From Microvirga calopogonii (GTDB taxonomy: Bacteria; Pseudomonadota; Alphaproteobacteria; Rhizobiales; Beijerinckiaceae), in contig NZ_QDGA01000037.1 of NCBI RefSeq assembly GCF_003347665.1, forward strand, positions 1 through 48,030: DNA of 48,030 nt, read 5' to 3'. Positions 1 through 8,402 of the stretch are shown piece by piece. Numbering within the stretch: the first letter of the stretch is position 1; each line of letters starts with the position of its first letter. The notes below the pieces were generated by a model. The model searched no databases and was not told the origin of the DNA. It was given only the letters and a program-made list of their open reading frames with translations. Both the position numbers and the translations under genes were made by a program.

Positions 1-386
1 CCGAAGGAGCGCCAGGCCTCGAAGGTCCAAGGCGGCCAGGCCCGAAGAACCCCGCCGCCGATGCAGAGGATCTACCCGAACCCCTGCCGAAGGTCAACAC
101 CTGTTTCGAAGATTTTCTCTCGAAACCGGCGCCGCCGCCGTCGTCCATAGTATTCGGACAAGCTTCATCGCTCGCAGAAGCGTATTCGCCTCCGCGTGAT
201 CATCATCCGGACCAGCCGATGCCAGCCGAATGCTTCCCAGTGTCGTCAGAGGAGCCCTGGAACCTGGCCAGATACTGGCCGCCCCGGCTCGTGGCGCCGA
301 TCGGGATCCCGCAGGATCCGCAATCCCGACCCGACCCAGCGGCCGGATCCAACGATCCCGCCCCGGCCCGCGTCGCTCGTGCTTGA
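1..386 (+). CDS. 3' end of an unidentified proline-rich protein (partial, tentative)
   Basis: A reading frame is open from base 3 to a TGA at 384-386 and runs off the left edge, leaving 127 codons. The translation is rich in Pro, Ala, Asp and Glu (for example EDLPEPLPKVNTCFEDF and EEPWNLARYWPPRL), a composition more protein-like than the opposite-strand frame over 94-474. I recognise no domain, and third-position GC is only moderate, so this may be chance. If real, it is the C-terminus of a gene starting outside the window. No function can be proposed. Confidence 0.3.
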   Translation, partial: EGAPGLEGPRRPGPKNPAADAEDLPEPLPKVNTCFEDFLSKPAPPPSSIVFGQASSLAEAYSPPRDHHPDQPMPAECFPVSSEEPWNLARYWPPRLVAPIGIPQDPQSRPDPAAGSNDPAPARVARA

Positions 387-589
387 AGCCCGCCCGAACC
401 AGCCGTCCGGCGGGGCTGCCGATATGTCCAGTCCAATCCCGTTTGTCAATAGCCGGATGACCGATCGATGCCAAACGTCCTGCCGGAGCGTGAGAACCCT
501 ACCGTTAAGACCAACGCGCCGGCGCGGAATGAGGAGCCCTGCCCTCCTTGAGGAACAGGTTTCTATCCGGATGCGTGCTTAAAGAAAGT
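387..589. other. intergenic, no gene seen
   Basis: Short open frames on both strands show no recognisable protein, ribosome-binding site or codon bias. The part next to 589 is the 3' flank of the minus-strand tRNA and is T-rich on that strand, which could help termination. Confidence 0.4.
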
Positions 590-664
590 TGGAGCGGGCG
601 ATGGGAATCGAACCCACGACATTCAGCTTGGGAAGCTGACGTTCTACCTCTGAACTACACCCGC
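590..664 (-). tRNA. tRNA-Gly (anticodon CCC)
   Basis: The minus strand folds as a tRNA: acceptor stem GCGGGTG pairing with CGCCCGC (one G-T pair), a D-arm with GTTCAGAGGTAGAAC, a five-pair anticodon stem TCAGC/GCTGA enclosing the loop TTCCCAA (anticodon CCC), and a T-arm with GGTTCGATTCC. A genomically encoded CCA end lies at 590-592. It reads the GGG glycine codon. A candidate promoter lies about 80 bases upstream at 742-770. Confidence 0.95.
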
Positions 665-670
665 GCGTAC

Positions 671-1004
671 TAAGCATTTCAAGCACTTAGAGCCTCCAGC
701 GTTCTGGCCGAGGGCTCGGTGTGCCGCCTGTACACTGTCGTTTTTAGCAAGGTGGCAGTGTCGACGTCAAACGCCTTCTTGTGATCCTTACCCCGGATCG
801 GTTCCCGCATGACGCGAGTAGGCTTTTCTGATCATGGCACGGTGCGATGGCCGGGCGATCATGCCGATTGAGGACGTGCCGCGGGACTACCTCTCCAGGC
901 TCTCCCCGAAGACAAGTGCGTTATTCGGCTGGTGCGATGGAAGCTCTGTAAGGAACTTACCTCGTCCATTGGGTTTGATTTCTCCGAAGAGAGGAGCAAA
1001 CCCG
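671..1004. other. intergenic region before the glycine-rich protein gene
   Basis: Apart from the candidate tRNA promoter I see no gene here. The reading frame of the next gene is open back to an ATG at 834, but that stretch (to 1004) precedes a clear signal peptide and ribosome-binding site, so it is more likely untranslated leader and promoter. Confidence 0.4.
742..770 (-). promoter_or_regulatory. candidate sigma-70 promoter for tRNA-Gly
   Basis: On the minus strand TTGACG (765-770) is followed after 17 bases by CTAAAA (742-747). The spacing is ideal and the expected start near 735 would give a roughly 70-base 5' leader before the tRNA. The -10 match is only partial. Confidence 0.4.
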
Positions 1005-1277
1005 ATGAAAGCACGTATTTTGTTCGCCGCGATTGGCCTCACCGTTCTTTCCGTCCCTGCTGCCGTTCAGGCGCAAGGAATCGTGCGCGGTGCCGAACAG
1101 GGAGCTGCCGTCGGCAACCGTGCCGCCGGTCCGGTCGGCGGAGCCGTCGGGGGCGCGGTTGGCGGCGTCACCGGCGGTGTTGTTGGCGGGGTCAAGGGTG
1201 TGCTTGGCATCCCTCAGAGCACCGGCAGCGTCAAGCAGCATCACAATTCCCGCAAGAAGCGGCCAGCTCACCACTAG
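1005..1277 (+). CDS. small secreted glycine-zipper-like protein
   Basis: A 90-residue protein of unknown role. Residues 1-24 form a clear signal peptide (MKARILFAAIGLTVLSV then AAVQAQ), so the mature part is exported. The middle is almost only Gly, Val and Ala in GGAVGG/GGVTGG/GGVVGG repeats, the GxxxG spacing of glycine-zipper segments that pack helices or insert in membranes. The tail is basic with several His (KQHHNSRKKRPAHH). The start at 1005 is chosen because GAGAGGAG lies just upstream and the signal peptide begins there; an ATG at 834 would add 57 residues of unconvincing sequence. It may be an envelope or outer-membrane-associated protein; that is inference from composition. Confidence 0.7.
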   Translation: MKARILFAAIGLTVLSVPAAVQAQGIVRGAEQGAAVGNRAAGPVGGAVGGAVGGVTGGVVGGVKGVLGIPQSTGSVKQHHNSRKKRPAHH

Positions 1278-1365
1278 AGCGCTTTTCGGCGCAGTGGATC
1301 CGGCTCGCCGTTCAAAAGTTCGCCCCAACGAAGAGAGCCGTTTCCGCTTGGCTGAAAACAGCTCC
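1276..1365. repeat. intergenic repeat family A, copy 1
   Basis: A roughly 90-base segment beginning GAGCGCTTTTCGGCG and ending GAAAACAGCTCC. It aligns along its length with 40567-40656 (GAGCATTTTTCGGCG to GGAAACAGCTCT). The matched ends and shared internal blocks mark an interspersed repeat. It starts at the stop codon of the glycine-rich protein gene. Confidence 0.6.
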
Positions 1366-1382
1366 AAGCCAGCACTGAAGCA

Positions 1383-1415
1383 TCGGCCTAAAGGTGGACC
1401 CGCGCTTTAGGCCGA
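1383..1415. terminator. hairpin between convergent genes
   Basis: An 11-base perfect inverted repeat (TCGGCCTAAAG / CTTTAGGCCGA) encloses an 11-base loop. It lies between the 3' ends of the glycine-rich protein gene and dcd and could stop transcription from both sides. No long T-run follows on either strand. Confidence 0.5.
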
Positions 1416-1478
1416 CGCTCCTTTTCTAGGCCGGCGCACCATTCGCAGCTGGCCGAAAGGACAAGAGTTCTGGGATGG

Positions 1479-2570
1479 TCAGCGGAAATGCTTCGAGAGC
1501 TTCAGCCCTTGAGCCTGATAGTTCGATCCTGCGCCTGAGCCGTAGAGCACTCTCGGCCGCTCGGCCATGCGCTCGTAGACGAGGCGCCCGACGATCTGCC
1601 CGTCTTCGAGAATGAAGGGAACGTCGCGGGAGCGCACCTCGAGGACCGCGCGGGCCCCCTCCCCTCCTGCCCCCGCATGGCCGAAACCCGGATCGAAGAA
1701 GCCCGCGTAATGGACCCGAAATTCCCCCACGAGGGGGTCGAAGGGCACCATCTCGGCCGCATAATCCGGCGGCACGTGCACGGCCTCTTTGGAAGCCAGG
1801 ATATAGAACTGCCCCGGATCCAGGATCAGGGTCCGGCTGGAATCCGCATAGAGCGGCTCCCAGAAATCCGCGACGCGGCAGGAACCGGGCTTGTCCACGT
1901 CGACGAGGCCGGTATGGCGCTTGGCGCGGTAACCGATGAGGTTGTCGGGGCCGAAGCCCGACAGGTCCACGCTCACGGCGACGCCATCCTGGATGGACGG
2001 CTCGGCGGAGGTCACGACCCGTTCCCGCTCATGGACCGACAGGAGTTCGGCGTCGCTCAGGCGCACATCGCCCTTGCGCAGGCGCAGCTGCGACAGGCGC
2101 GTGCCGGTTCGCACCAGGACGGGGAAGGTGCGCGGGGAGATTTCGGCGTAGAGACGTCCGTGATAGCCGGTCCCGATGGTGTCGAACTCCTGGCTGCGGT
2201 CGGTGATGACCCGGGTGAACACATCGATGCGGCCTGTGGAGCTCTTGGGATTGGCGGCGGCCGACAGGTCCTCCGGCAGAGCCAGTTCTTCCTGCAGTTC
2301 TGCGATATAGACGCTGCCGGTCTCCAGGATCGCCCCTTTGGCGAGATCGATCTCATGGAAACTCAACTGGTCGAGCCGGTCCCGAACCGTATGGTTGCGA
2401 CCCGGCAGGAAGCTGGCGCGGACCCGGTAGGCGCGGCGCCCGAGCCGCAGATCGAGACTGGCCGGCTGGATCTGGTCGGAGGCAAAGGGAGTCTCCGGTT
2501 TGATGGCTCCCGCCTCGGCAAGGCGCATGATGGCATCAGCCGATTGTATCCCGTCCTTCAACGCAACCAT
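1479..2570 (-). CDS. dcd: 2'-deoxycytidine 5'-triphosphate deaminase, long form
   Basis: Deaminates dCTP to dUTP, feeding dUMP and then dTMP synthesis in the cytosol. At 363 residues it matches the long two-domain form common in alphaproteobacteria rather than the roughly 190-residue enterobacterial enzyme. Conserved deaminase/dUTPase-fold segments are visible: QPASLDLRLG at 35-44 and NPKSSTGRIDVFTRV at 107-121, with FPVLVRTGTRLSQLRL further on; the second half repeats the fold (LDPGQFYILASKE, GEFRVHYAGFFDPGFG). The ATG at 2570 is preceded by GGAAGA. It is divergent from apaG and convergent with the glycine-rich protein gene, so it is probably monocistronic. Confidence 0.9.
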   Translation of the reverse strand: MVALKDGIQSADAIMRLAEAGAIKPETPFASDQIQPASLDLRLGRRAYRVRASFLPGRNHTVRDRLDQLSFHEIDLAKGAILETGSVYIAELQEELALPEDLSAAANPKSSTGRIDVFTRVITDRSQEFDTIGTGYHGRLYAEISPRTFPVLVRTGTRLSQLRLRKGDVRLSDAELLSVHERERVVTSAEPSIQDGVAVSVDLSGFGPDNLIGYRAKRHTGLVDVDKPGSCRVADFWEPLYADSSRTLILDPGQFYILASKEAVHVPPDYAAEMVPFDPLVGEFRVHYAGFFDPGFGHAGAGGEGARAVLEVRSRDVPFILEDGQIVGRLVYERMAERPRVLYGSGAGSNYQAQGLKLSKHFR

Positions 2571-2772
2571 GTCTGTCTTCCGAGGGGCATAGCCCTCATT
2601 GAGTTGTTGAGCCTGACAGTATCTGTAAGGCTTGTTCCGGAATTCTCAATCGCTTTCACGCCCGGGACGTGCCACGAACAAGGAAACCCCTCCCCGCTCG
2701 CTCGATTGACGGGACCCGAAGGCCGCCGTACCACGGGCCCATGGAACTCTTCGACCGGCGTGAGGCAGGCTC

Positions 2773-3165
2773 ATGTACAAAGCTGTGACCCGCGGCATCT
2801 CCGTGACGGTGACGCCCCGCTACATGCCCGAAGAATCCTCGCCCGAGCAGGGCCGCTACTTCTTCGCCTATACGGTCGAGATCATCAACACCAGCCCGGA
2901 GCGGGTCCAGCTCCGTGCCCGTCACTGGACGATCACCGACGAGCACGGCCTCGTGCAGGAGGTGCGCGGCGCGGGCGTCGTCGGGGAGGAGCCCGTCCTG
3001 GGGCCCGGCGAGAGCTTCAGCTATACGAGCGGCTGCCCATTGCCGACGCCGAGCGGCACCATGCAGGGCACCTATCTGATGGAGACCGCCACCGGCGAAA
3101 CCTTCAACGCCGAAATCCCCGCCTTCTCACTCGACATTCCCCGCGCCAAGCGCGTGCTGCATTAG
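2773..3165 (+). CDS. apaG: ApaG family protein
   Basis: A 130-residue single-domain protein of the ApaG/DUF525 family, a fibronectin-III-like fold. Loss of ApaG in enterobacteria is linked to cobalt resistance phenotypes, but its biochemical role is not settled. Family hallmarks are intact: YTVEIINTSPERVQLRAR, the turn GAGVVGEEPVLGPGESFSYTSG, and GTYLMETATGE. The length is typical. A GAGGCAGG stretch precedes the ATG. It sits alone between divergent dcd and the convergent RTX gene, and a strong hairpin follows its stop codon. Confidence 0.92.
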   Translation: MYKAVTRGISVTVTPRYMPEESSPEQGRYFFAYTVEIINTSPERVQLRARHWTITDEHGLVQEVRGAGVVGEEPVLGPGESFSYTSGCPLPTPSGTMQGTYLMETATGETFNAEIPAFSLDIPRAKRVLH

Positions 3166-3180
3166 GCTCACGGATACCAA

Positions 3181-3214
3181 GCGTAGACAAAAGCCGTTTG
3201 GCTTTTGTCTACGC
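3181..3214. terminator. bidirectional hairpin, apaG / RTX gene
   Basis: A perfect 15-base inverted repeat (GCGTAGACAAAAGCC / GGCTTTTGTCTACGC) with a 4-base GTTT loop. It lies 16 bases past the apaG stop and 13 bases past the stop of the convergent RTX gene. The TTTT and AAAA runs lie within the arms, so it can work as a terminator in either direction. Confidence 0.75.
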
Positions 3215-3226
3215 CACAACTCCCCG

Positions 3227-5020
3227 TCAAATAATGAAGAAGTCGGCAGCAGTCATTTTGAGCCCCTTCTTGAGGGTAGCGATCTCGACTGCTTTGTACT
3301 TGGAGCCCGAACCATCGGCATCGTAGGACAGGACACCGGTTTTCTTGTTGTAGGTCAGGTAGTCGTCTTTGTCCTGGGCCTTGTCGCTGATCTTGAAGAA
3401 CGACTTGTTCAGCTTCGCGGGATTGGTCTCGGAGCCCTTCTTACCAAGTTTGGTGAAGACCTTGTTGTCGAGCCAGATCGAGTCGTCCTTCACGTCGAAG
3501 TCCGTGATCTTGTCCAAGTTGGTCTTGCTCGGTTTGGTATTGAACACGAAAGTGTCGCTTCCGCCGCCGCCATTGAGCACATCATTGCCAGCTCCGCCCT
3601 TGATGATGTTGTTGCCACTGTTTCCGACAATAATGTTCGCCAAACTATTGCCGGTAAGAGCGAGTGCATCGGAGCCCGTCGCCGTCAGATTCTCGATATA
3701 ATTCCCGAGTGTCCAGCTGACGGACGTCACGACCCTATCAGTACCTCCATCCGCAGCTTCGATGCATTTATCCAGAGCGTTGTCGACATAATAAGTCGTG
3801 TTGCTGGTGGTCCAGAAATCGCCGCCACCAACCATGGTGTCGGCGCCCGCTCCCCCGTCGATGGCATCACTGCCGCCGTTGCCATCGAGATAATCGTTGC
3901 CAGCGCCCCCGGACAGCGTGTCGCCATATTTCGTTCCAAGATAATCATCATCAGCGTTGGTTCCGGTGACGCTCACGGCTGTCGTGCGCTCGTCCAGAAC
4001 CAGCGTTCTCAGCAAAGAGCTTGAATTACTCTGTTCGATCCATGTGAGGATGTGGCGTCCATCCCGCAACACGGCGAGAGAAGGATCGAACTGAGTGCCA
4101 AGCGCTGCGGCGTCGGCTTCATCGGCAGACAGGGAAGCATATTCATTGCGCGCAAAGCCTAGAAACACGCTCATATTGCTCGCCGTGCCGTGGGTAAAAG
4201 CATAGGCGTACCCGCCGCCCGGCAACGCTTGCAGAACAGGATGATCGTATGCCTGGGCTACGGAAGTGGGGGTAAAATCGGACGCAGTGCCGATAATGAT
4301 GCCACCGCTCCGGTAGCTCTGGAAAATGGCGGCCTGCTTCCCATTCACCTCACCTTCCCATGACACCACGAACGCGCCATTGGCCAATCCCGCCACGGTC
4401 GGGTGGGGAACCCATGGCTCGTGCCGGATGGCAAGAATCTTGGACATCGTGATCTGGCCATCGGGTCCTTGCGCGACGCCGGCAATCTCATACCCGCCTC
4501 CGTCGGCGGCAACAGCTGCAACCGTTATGACGCTGCCGTCCTGCAGGACGGTTACGGAGGGATTAAGACCCTCGTCCATCAACAGTTTCGGAGCGGATTG
4601 TACCCCGGAAGCATCGACACCGACTCTCGACACGCTTGCGCCATCGGTCGCGACGACGGAGAAACCACCCACGCGATCTGCAATGACATTTGGCGAGGTT
4701 CGATTTGCCGAGCTAGCCCCGATTTCAAAGACATTTGAAGCCGGCACCGCATCTCGCCCAAAGAGTCGGGCCTGGATCGTGTGCTTGCCCGAACCGTCAG
4801 TCTCTTCCCATACGACAACGAAGCGCCCATCGCTGAGTTCTGTCGCCGAGAGATGCGACACTGTCGACCCCTTCGCGGGAGCAATCGAAAAAACTTGGCC
4901 TATTCCCGGGGTCCGGGCCTTGCTGATCTGGCCCCATATGGCATTTGAATCCAGGGTCCATACCGAGAGATAGGAGCCGTTGGCGAGTGCCGTGAGTGCG
5001 CTGTCGGGCGTGCTGGTCAT
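3227..5020 (-). CDS. RTX-type secreted calcium-binding protein
   Basis: A 597-residue protein, probably exported by a type I secretion system. There is no N-terminal signal peptide, as expected for such substrates. Two blocks of glycine/aspartate nonapeptide repeats bind calcium: about residues 367-401 (GGAGNDYL, GGAGADTM) and 469-494 (GGAGNDVL, GGGGSDTF). The end, with DYLTYNKKTGVLSYDADGSG then an aliphatic FFII terminus, resembles the C-terminal secretion signal of this group. The first 340 residues carry repeated [DN]G-x-[FY]-x-x-x-W units, suggesting a beta-propeller. The start is the ATG at 5020, six bases after AAAGGA; a TTG two codons upstream is less likely. No ABC exporter genes are nearby. 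The ligand or activity is unknown. Confidence 0.8.
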   Translation of the reverse strand: MTSTPDSALTALANGSYLSVWTLDSNAIWGQISKARTPGIGQVFSIAPAKGSTVSHLSATELSDGRFVVVWEETDGSGKHTIQARLFGRDAVPASNVFEIGASSANRTSPNVIADRVGGFSVVATDGASVSRVGVDASGVQSAPKLLMDEGLNPSVTVLQDGSVITVAAVAADGGGYEIAGVAQGPDGQITMSKILAIRHEPWVPHPTVAGLANGAFVVSWEGEVNGKQAAIFQSYRSGGIIIGTASDFTPTSVAQAYDHPVLQALPGGGYAYAFTHGTASNMSVFLGFARNEYASLSADEADAAALGTQFDPSLAVLRDGRHILTWIEQSNSSSLLRTLVLDERTTAVSVTGTNADDDYLGTKYGDTLSGGAGNDYLDGNGGSDAIDGGAGADTMVGGGDFWTTSNTTYYVDNALDKCIEAADGGTDRVVTSVSWTLGNYIENLTATGSDALALTGNSLANIIVGNSGNNIIKGGAGNDVLNGGGGSDTFVFNTKPSKTNLDKITDFDVKDDSIWLDNKVFTKLGKKGSETNPAKLNKSFFKISDKAQDKDDYLTYNKKTGVLSYDADGSGSKYKAVEIATLKKGLKMTAADFFII

Positions 5021-5197
5021 GGTCAATCCTTTGTTTGTTATTTCGTTACATGAGCAATTTTCCTATTGCAACCCTGAGCTGGCTAGGCACTCGCCATGCG
5101 CGAATTTCCCGTTGGAAAATTGACGCTGGATCCCGTGGCGACTAACACCGTTGCCGTTCCGGGTCACATGGACCTGACACAACCACCCGAGGACCTC

Positions 5198-6370
5198 ATG
5201 CCCTCCCAAGGCCAGCGGCTCACGCCGCTCGATTTGCTGGCGAAGCTGGTTTCGTTCGATACCGTGAGTTCGAAGTCGAACCTGCCCCTGATCGAATTCG
5301 TCGAAAGTTATCTGCGGAGCTGGGACGTGCCTTACGTGCGCGTGCTCGACGACACGGGTGAGAAGGCTGCGCTCTATGCCACCATCGGCCCGCAGGATCG
5401 GGGCGGGATCGTGCTGTCCGGCCATACGGACGTGGTGCCGGTGACCGGCCAGTCCTGGACCTCCGACCCCTTCACCCTTCGCGTGGAGAACGGGCGCGCC
5501 TACGGACGCGGCGCCGTGGACATGAAGGCCTTCGATGCGCTGGCGCTTGCGATGGTGCCGGAGTTTCTGGCCGCCAATCTGACGACGCCGATCCACATCA
5601 TGCTTTCCTACGACGAGGAGACGACCTGCCTCGGCGTCGTCGACACCATCCGCCGCCTCGGGCACGATCTGCCGTTGCCGAAGGCCGCCATCGTCGGCGA
5701 GCCGACGATGCTGGAGGTTGTTGACGCACACAAAAGCGTCGTGACCTTCTCCACCACGGTGCACGGTTTCGAGGCGCATTCGTCGAAACCCTATCTCGGC
5801 GCCAGCGCCGTCATGACGGCCGCCGAACTGATCGCGGAGCTGAACCGCATCGGCGACGAGATGATCGAGCGCGGCGACTCGAGCGGGCGCTTCGATCCGC
5901 CCTACACGACCGTACATGTGGGCACGATTGCGGGCGGCACGGCGCGCAACATCCTCTCGAAGAGCTGCACCTTCCATTGGGAGTTCCGGGGCCTGCCGAG
6001 CCTCGACCCGCAGGAGATCCCCGACCGTCTCAACCGCTTCGTCGAGGAGGTGGCCTTGAAGCGCCTCAACCGCTTCGGCGAGTTCGGACGGATCGAGACC
6101 GTTCTCCACGCCGACGTGCCGGGCCTCGCGCCCGATCCGGGTTCGGCTGCGGAAGTCCTGGCGCTTCGCATCGCAGGCAAGAACCACACGCAGACGGTGC
6201 CCTTCGGCACGGAAGCAGGCCATTATCAGGCGGCGGGCATTCCCACCGTCGTGTGCGGCCCCGGCTCGATCAACCAGGCGCATCAGCCGGACGAGTACAT
6301 CACGCTGGAGCAGCTCGACGCGGGACTGGCTTTCATGCGCCGGCTCGCAGCGACGTGCGCAAGTTCTTGA
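5198..6370 (+). CDS. argE: acetylornithine deacetylase
   Basis: Hydrolyses N-acetylornithine to ornithine and acetate in arginine synthesis; a zinc-dependent M20 peptidase-family enzyme of the cytosol. Metal-ligand motifs are present: SGHTDVVPV, GRGAVDMK, and the glutamate pair in YDEETTCLG. The C-terminal part keeps FGTEAGHYQAAGIPTVVCGPG. I chose the ATG at 5198 (390 residues) because GAGG lies 5 bases upstream and the conserved fold starts just after; in-frame ATGs at 5168 and 5096 lack such a site. argD and argF of the same pathway are nearby on the other strand. Many alphaproteobacteria also have ArgJ, so the enzyme may instead act on a related N-acyl amino acid. Confidence 0.88.
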   Translation: MPSQGQRLTPLDLLAKLVSFDTVSSKSNLPLIEFVESYLRSWDVPYVRVLDDTGEKAALYATIGPQDRGGIVLSGHTDVVPVTGQSWTSDPFTLRVENGRAYGRGAVDMKAFDALALAMVPEFLAANLTTPIHIMLSYDEETTCLGVVDTIRRLGHDLPLPKAAIVGEPTMLEVVDAHKSVVTFSTTVHGFEAHSSKPYLGASAVMTAAELIAELNRIGDEMIERGDSSGRFDPPYTTVHVGTIAGGTARNILSKSCTFHWEFRGLPSLDPQEIPDRLNRFVEEVALKRLNRFGEFGRIETVLHADVPGLAPDPGSAAEVLALRIAGKNHTQTVPFGTEAGHYQAAGIPTVVCGPGSINQAHQPDEYITLEQLDAGLAFMRRLAATCASS

Positions 6371-6379
6371 ATAATACCT

Positions 6380-6470
6380 CACGTCATGGCCGGGCTCGTC
6401 CCGGCCATCTCGATAAGGTGAGGCTCTGCGCTTTCAGATCGGGACCACCGGCACAAGGCCGGTGATGACG
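6380..6470. repeat. paired-hairpin intergenic repeat family C, copy 1
   Basis: Starts CACGTCATGGCCGGG and ends AAGGCCGGTGATGACG. It contains two GC-rich inverted repeats (ATGGCCGGG..CCCGGCCAT and CACCGG..CCGGTG) separated by a variable middle. It lies between the convergent ends of argE and hslO. The same element occurs at 10587-10680 (inverted), 41902-41996 and 47118-47210. Confidence 0.85.
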
Positions 6471-6489
6471 ACAGCTCCGTGCACTGCCT

Positions 6490-7479
6490 TTATGCTTCCG
6501 ACCTGGCGATCTCGGCTTCCACATCCGCCGGATCGAGATCGTAGAAGCGCGAGCAGAACTCGCACGTGATGCCGATGCGGCCGTTGTCGCCGACCATGTC
6601 GCGACGATCTTCCGCCGAGAAGCGACGCATCATTCCCATGATGCGCTCGTGCGAGCAGGTGCATTCCTCGTGCACGTGCTGACCTTCGAAGACGCGCACG
6701 CCGCGCTCATGGAAAAGACGATAGAGAAGCGTCTCGCTGGAAACAGTCGGGTCGACCAGTTCGTGATCCTCAATCGTGCCGACCAGGGACTTGGCTTCGA
6801 GCCAGGCATCGTCTTCGGAGGGCGCAGTCAGATCGTTCGAGGGATGGCCCTCCGGGATGTCGCCCGGATGAAGATCCGCCTGCCGCAGGCGCTCCGACGA
6901 GGAAGGCAGGAACTGGATCATCAGGCCGCCGGCGCGATAGGTATGGCGGCCCTCCTCGAACTGCTCGGCGACGGCGAGGCGAACCTGCGTCGGGATCTGT
7001 TCGGACTGGCGGAAATACTGATGTGCGGCTTCCTCGAAGCCCTGGCCTTCGAGAGCGACGACGCCCTGATAGCGGCTGCGCTCGGAACCCTGATCGATGG
7101 TCATGGCGAGATAGCCGGACCCGAGGAGTTCGCCCGTTCCCGGCGACGTGGCTCCGAGCGCTTCAAGCCTGTCCTTGTCGAAGCGGGCCGTGGCGCGCAG
7201 GCGATCCGGTGCATTGAAATCGACCACCACCATGTCGATGATGCCGTCGGTCTTCGTCTGTAGCTGGAAGCGCCCCTCGAGCTTGAGGGACGCGCCGAGC
7301 ATAACCGTCAATGCCGCCGCCTCGCCGATGACGCGGGCCACCCGGTCGGGATAACCGTGACGGGCCAGGATGGTGTCGATGGAGGCTCCGAGACGGACCA
7401 CGCGTCCGCGCACATCGAGAGGCTCGACCGCGAACGGCAGGACGACGTCGTCGTTTCCTTCAAGCGAAGCTGAACTCAT
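6490..7479 (-). CDS. hslO: redox-regulated chaperone Hsp33
   Basis: A cytosolic holdase chaperone activated by oxidation, which protects unfolded proteins under oxidative and heat stress. The 329-residue protein carries the C-terminal zinc-binding cysteines ECTCSHE and TCEFCSRF, the CxC and CxxC pair of the redox switch, spaced as usual. The substrate-binding N-terminal domain includes [20 protein letters not shown]. The start at 7479 is chosen because its ATG overlaps the argF stop as ATGA, indicating translational coupling; an upstream in-frame start at 7503 would lie inside argF. It is the last gene of argD-argF-hslO. Confidence 0.93.
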   Translation of the reverse strand: MSSASLEGNDDVVLPFAVEPLDVRGRVVRLGASIDTILARHGYPDRVARVIGEAAALTVMLGASLKLEGRFQLQTKTDGIIDMVVVDFNAPDRLRATARFDKDRLEALGATSPGTGELLGSGYLAMTIDQGSERSRYQGVVALEGQGFEEAAHQYFRQSEQIPTQVRLAVAEQFEEGRHTYRAGGLMIQFLPSSSERLRQADLHPGDIPEGHPSNDLTAPSEDDAWLEAKSLVGTIEDHELVDPTVSSETLLYRLFHERGVRVFEGQHVHEECTCSHERIMGMMRRFSAEDRRDMVGDNGRIGITCEFCSRFYDLDPADVEAEIARSEA

Positions 7480-8402
7480 GCGTTTGCTGCTCCGAGGCAC
7501 CACGCCAGGATGCCCTTCTGTGCATGAAGCCGGTTCTCGGCCTCGTCGAAGACCACAGATTGCGGACCGTCCATGACCTCATCCGTCACCTCTTCGCCGC
7601 GATGGGCGGGGAGGCAATGCATGAAGATCGCGTCCTTGTCGGCCACGCCCATGAGCCTGCCGTTGATCTGGTAGGGCTTGAGCAGGTTCTGACGGCGGAA
7701 CTCGTCGTCGTCGCCCATGGACACCCAGCAATCGGTGATGACCGCGTGGGCGCCCTCGGCGGCCTCGAAGGCATCGGTGGTCACGCTGATCTTGGCCCCT
7801 TCCTGTTTCGCCCAGGACAAAAGCTCCGGGCGCGGAGCAAGTTCCGGCGGAGATGCGATCTTAAGCGTGAAATCAAGACGCGCCGCCGCATGGACCCAGG
7901 AGGCCAGCACGTTGTTGGCATCGCCCGTCCAGGCGATCGTCCGGCCTTCGATGGAGCCGCGATGCTCCTCGAAGGTCATGATGTCGGCCATGATCTGGCA
8001 CGGATGCGTCGTCTTGGTCAGGCCGTTGATCACCGGGATCGAGGCGTACTGGGCGAGCTCCGTCACCATGGCATGGTCCAGGGTGCGGATCATGATGGCA
8101 TCCACGTAGCGGGAGAGCACGCGCGCCGTATCGGCGATGCTCTCGCCGCGGCCGAGCTGCATCTCCTTGCCCGTGAGCATCAGGGTCTCGCCGCCAAGCT
8201 CGCGCATGCCGACATCGAAGGAGACGCGGGTGCGGGTGGACGGCTTGTCGAACACCATCGCCAGGACCTTGCCTTCGAGCGGGCGGTCCTTGGGCTTCTC
8301 GCCCCGGCGGCGCTTGGACTTGATCTCCAGACCGATATTCAGGAGGTGCCGGATCTCCGCGCCGGAAAAGTCGCTGAGATCGAGAAAATGGCGGGTCTTC
8401 AT
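7476..8402 (-). CDS. argF: ornithine carbamoyltransferase, anabolic
   Basis: Makes citrulline from ornithine and carbamoyl phosphate, the sixth step of arginine synthesis, in the cytosol. The 308 residues hold the carbamoyl-phosphate loop STRTR at 55-59, HPCQ at 133-136, the ornithine-side segment DCWVSMGDD near 224, and HCLP at 262-265. It overlaps argD upstream and hslO downstream by ATGA in both cases, so the three genes are translationally coupled. Its position beside argD indicates a biosynthetic rather than a catabolic enzyme. Confidence 0.95.
   Translation of the reverse strand: MKTRHFLDLSDFSGAEIRHLLNIGLEIKSKRRRGEKPKDRPLEGKVLAMVFDKPSTRTRVSFDVGMRELGGETLMLTGKEMQLGRGESIADTARVLSRYVDAIMIRTLDHAMVTELAQYASIPVINGLTKTTHPCQIMADIMTFEEHRGSIEGRTIAWTGDANNVLASWVHAAARLDFTLKIASPPELAPRPELLSWAKQEGAKISVTTDAFEAAEGAHAVITDCWVSMGDDDEFRRQNLLKPYQINGRLMGVADKDAIFMHCLPAHRGEEVTDEVMDGPQSVVFDEAENRLHAQKGILAWCLGAANA

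Noticed and set aside
5063..6382. Minus-strand frame of about 440 codons opposite argE
   Set aside because: Antisense shadow; the plus strand carries the complete M20 metal motifs.
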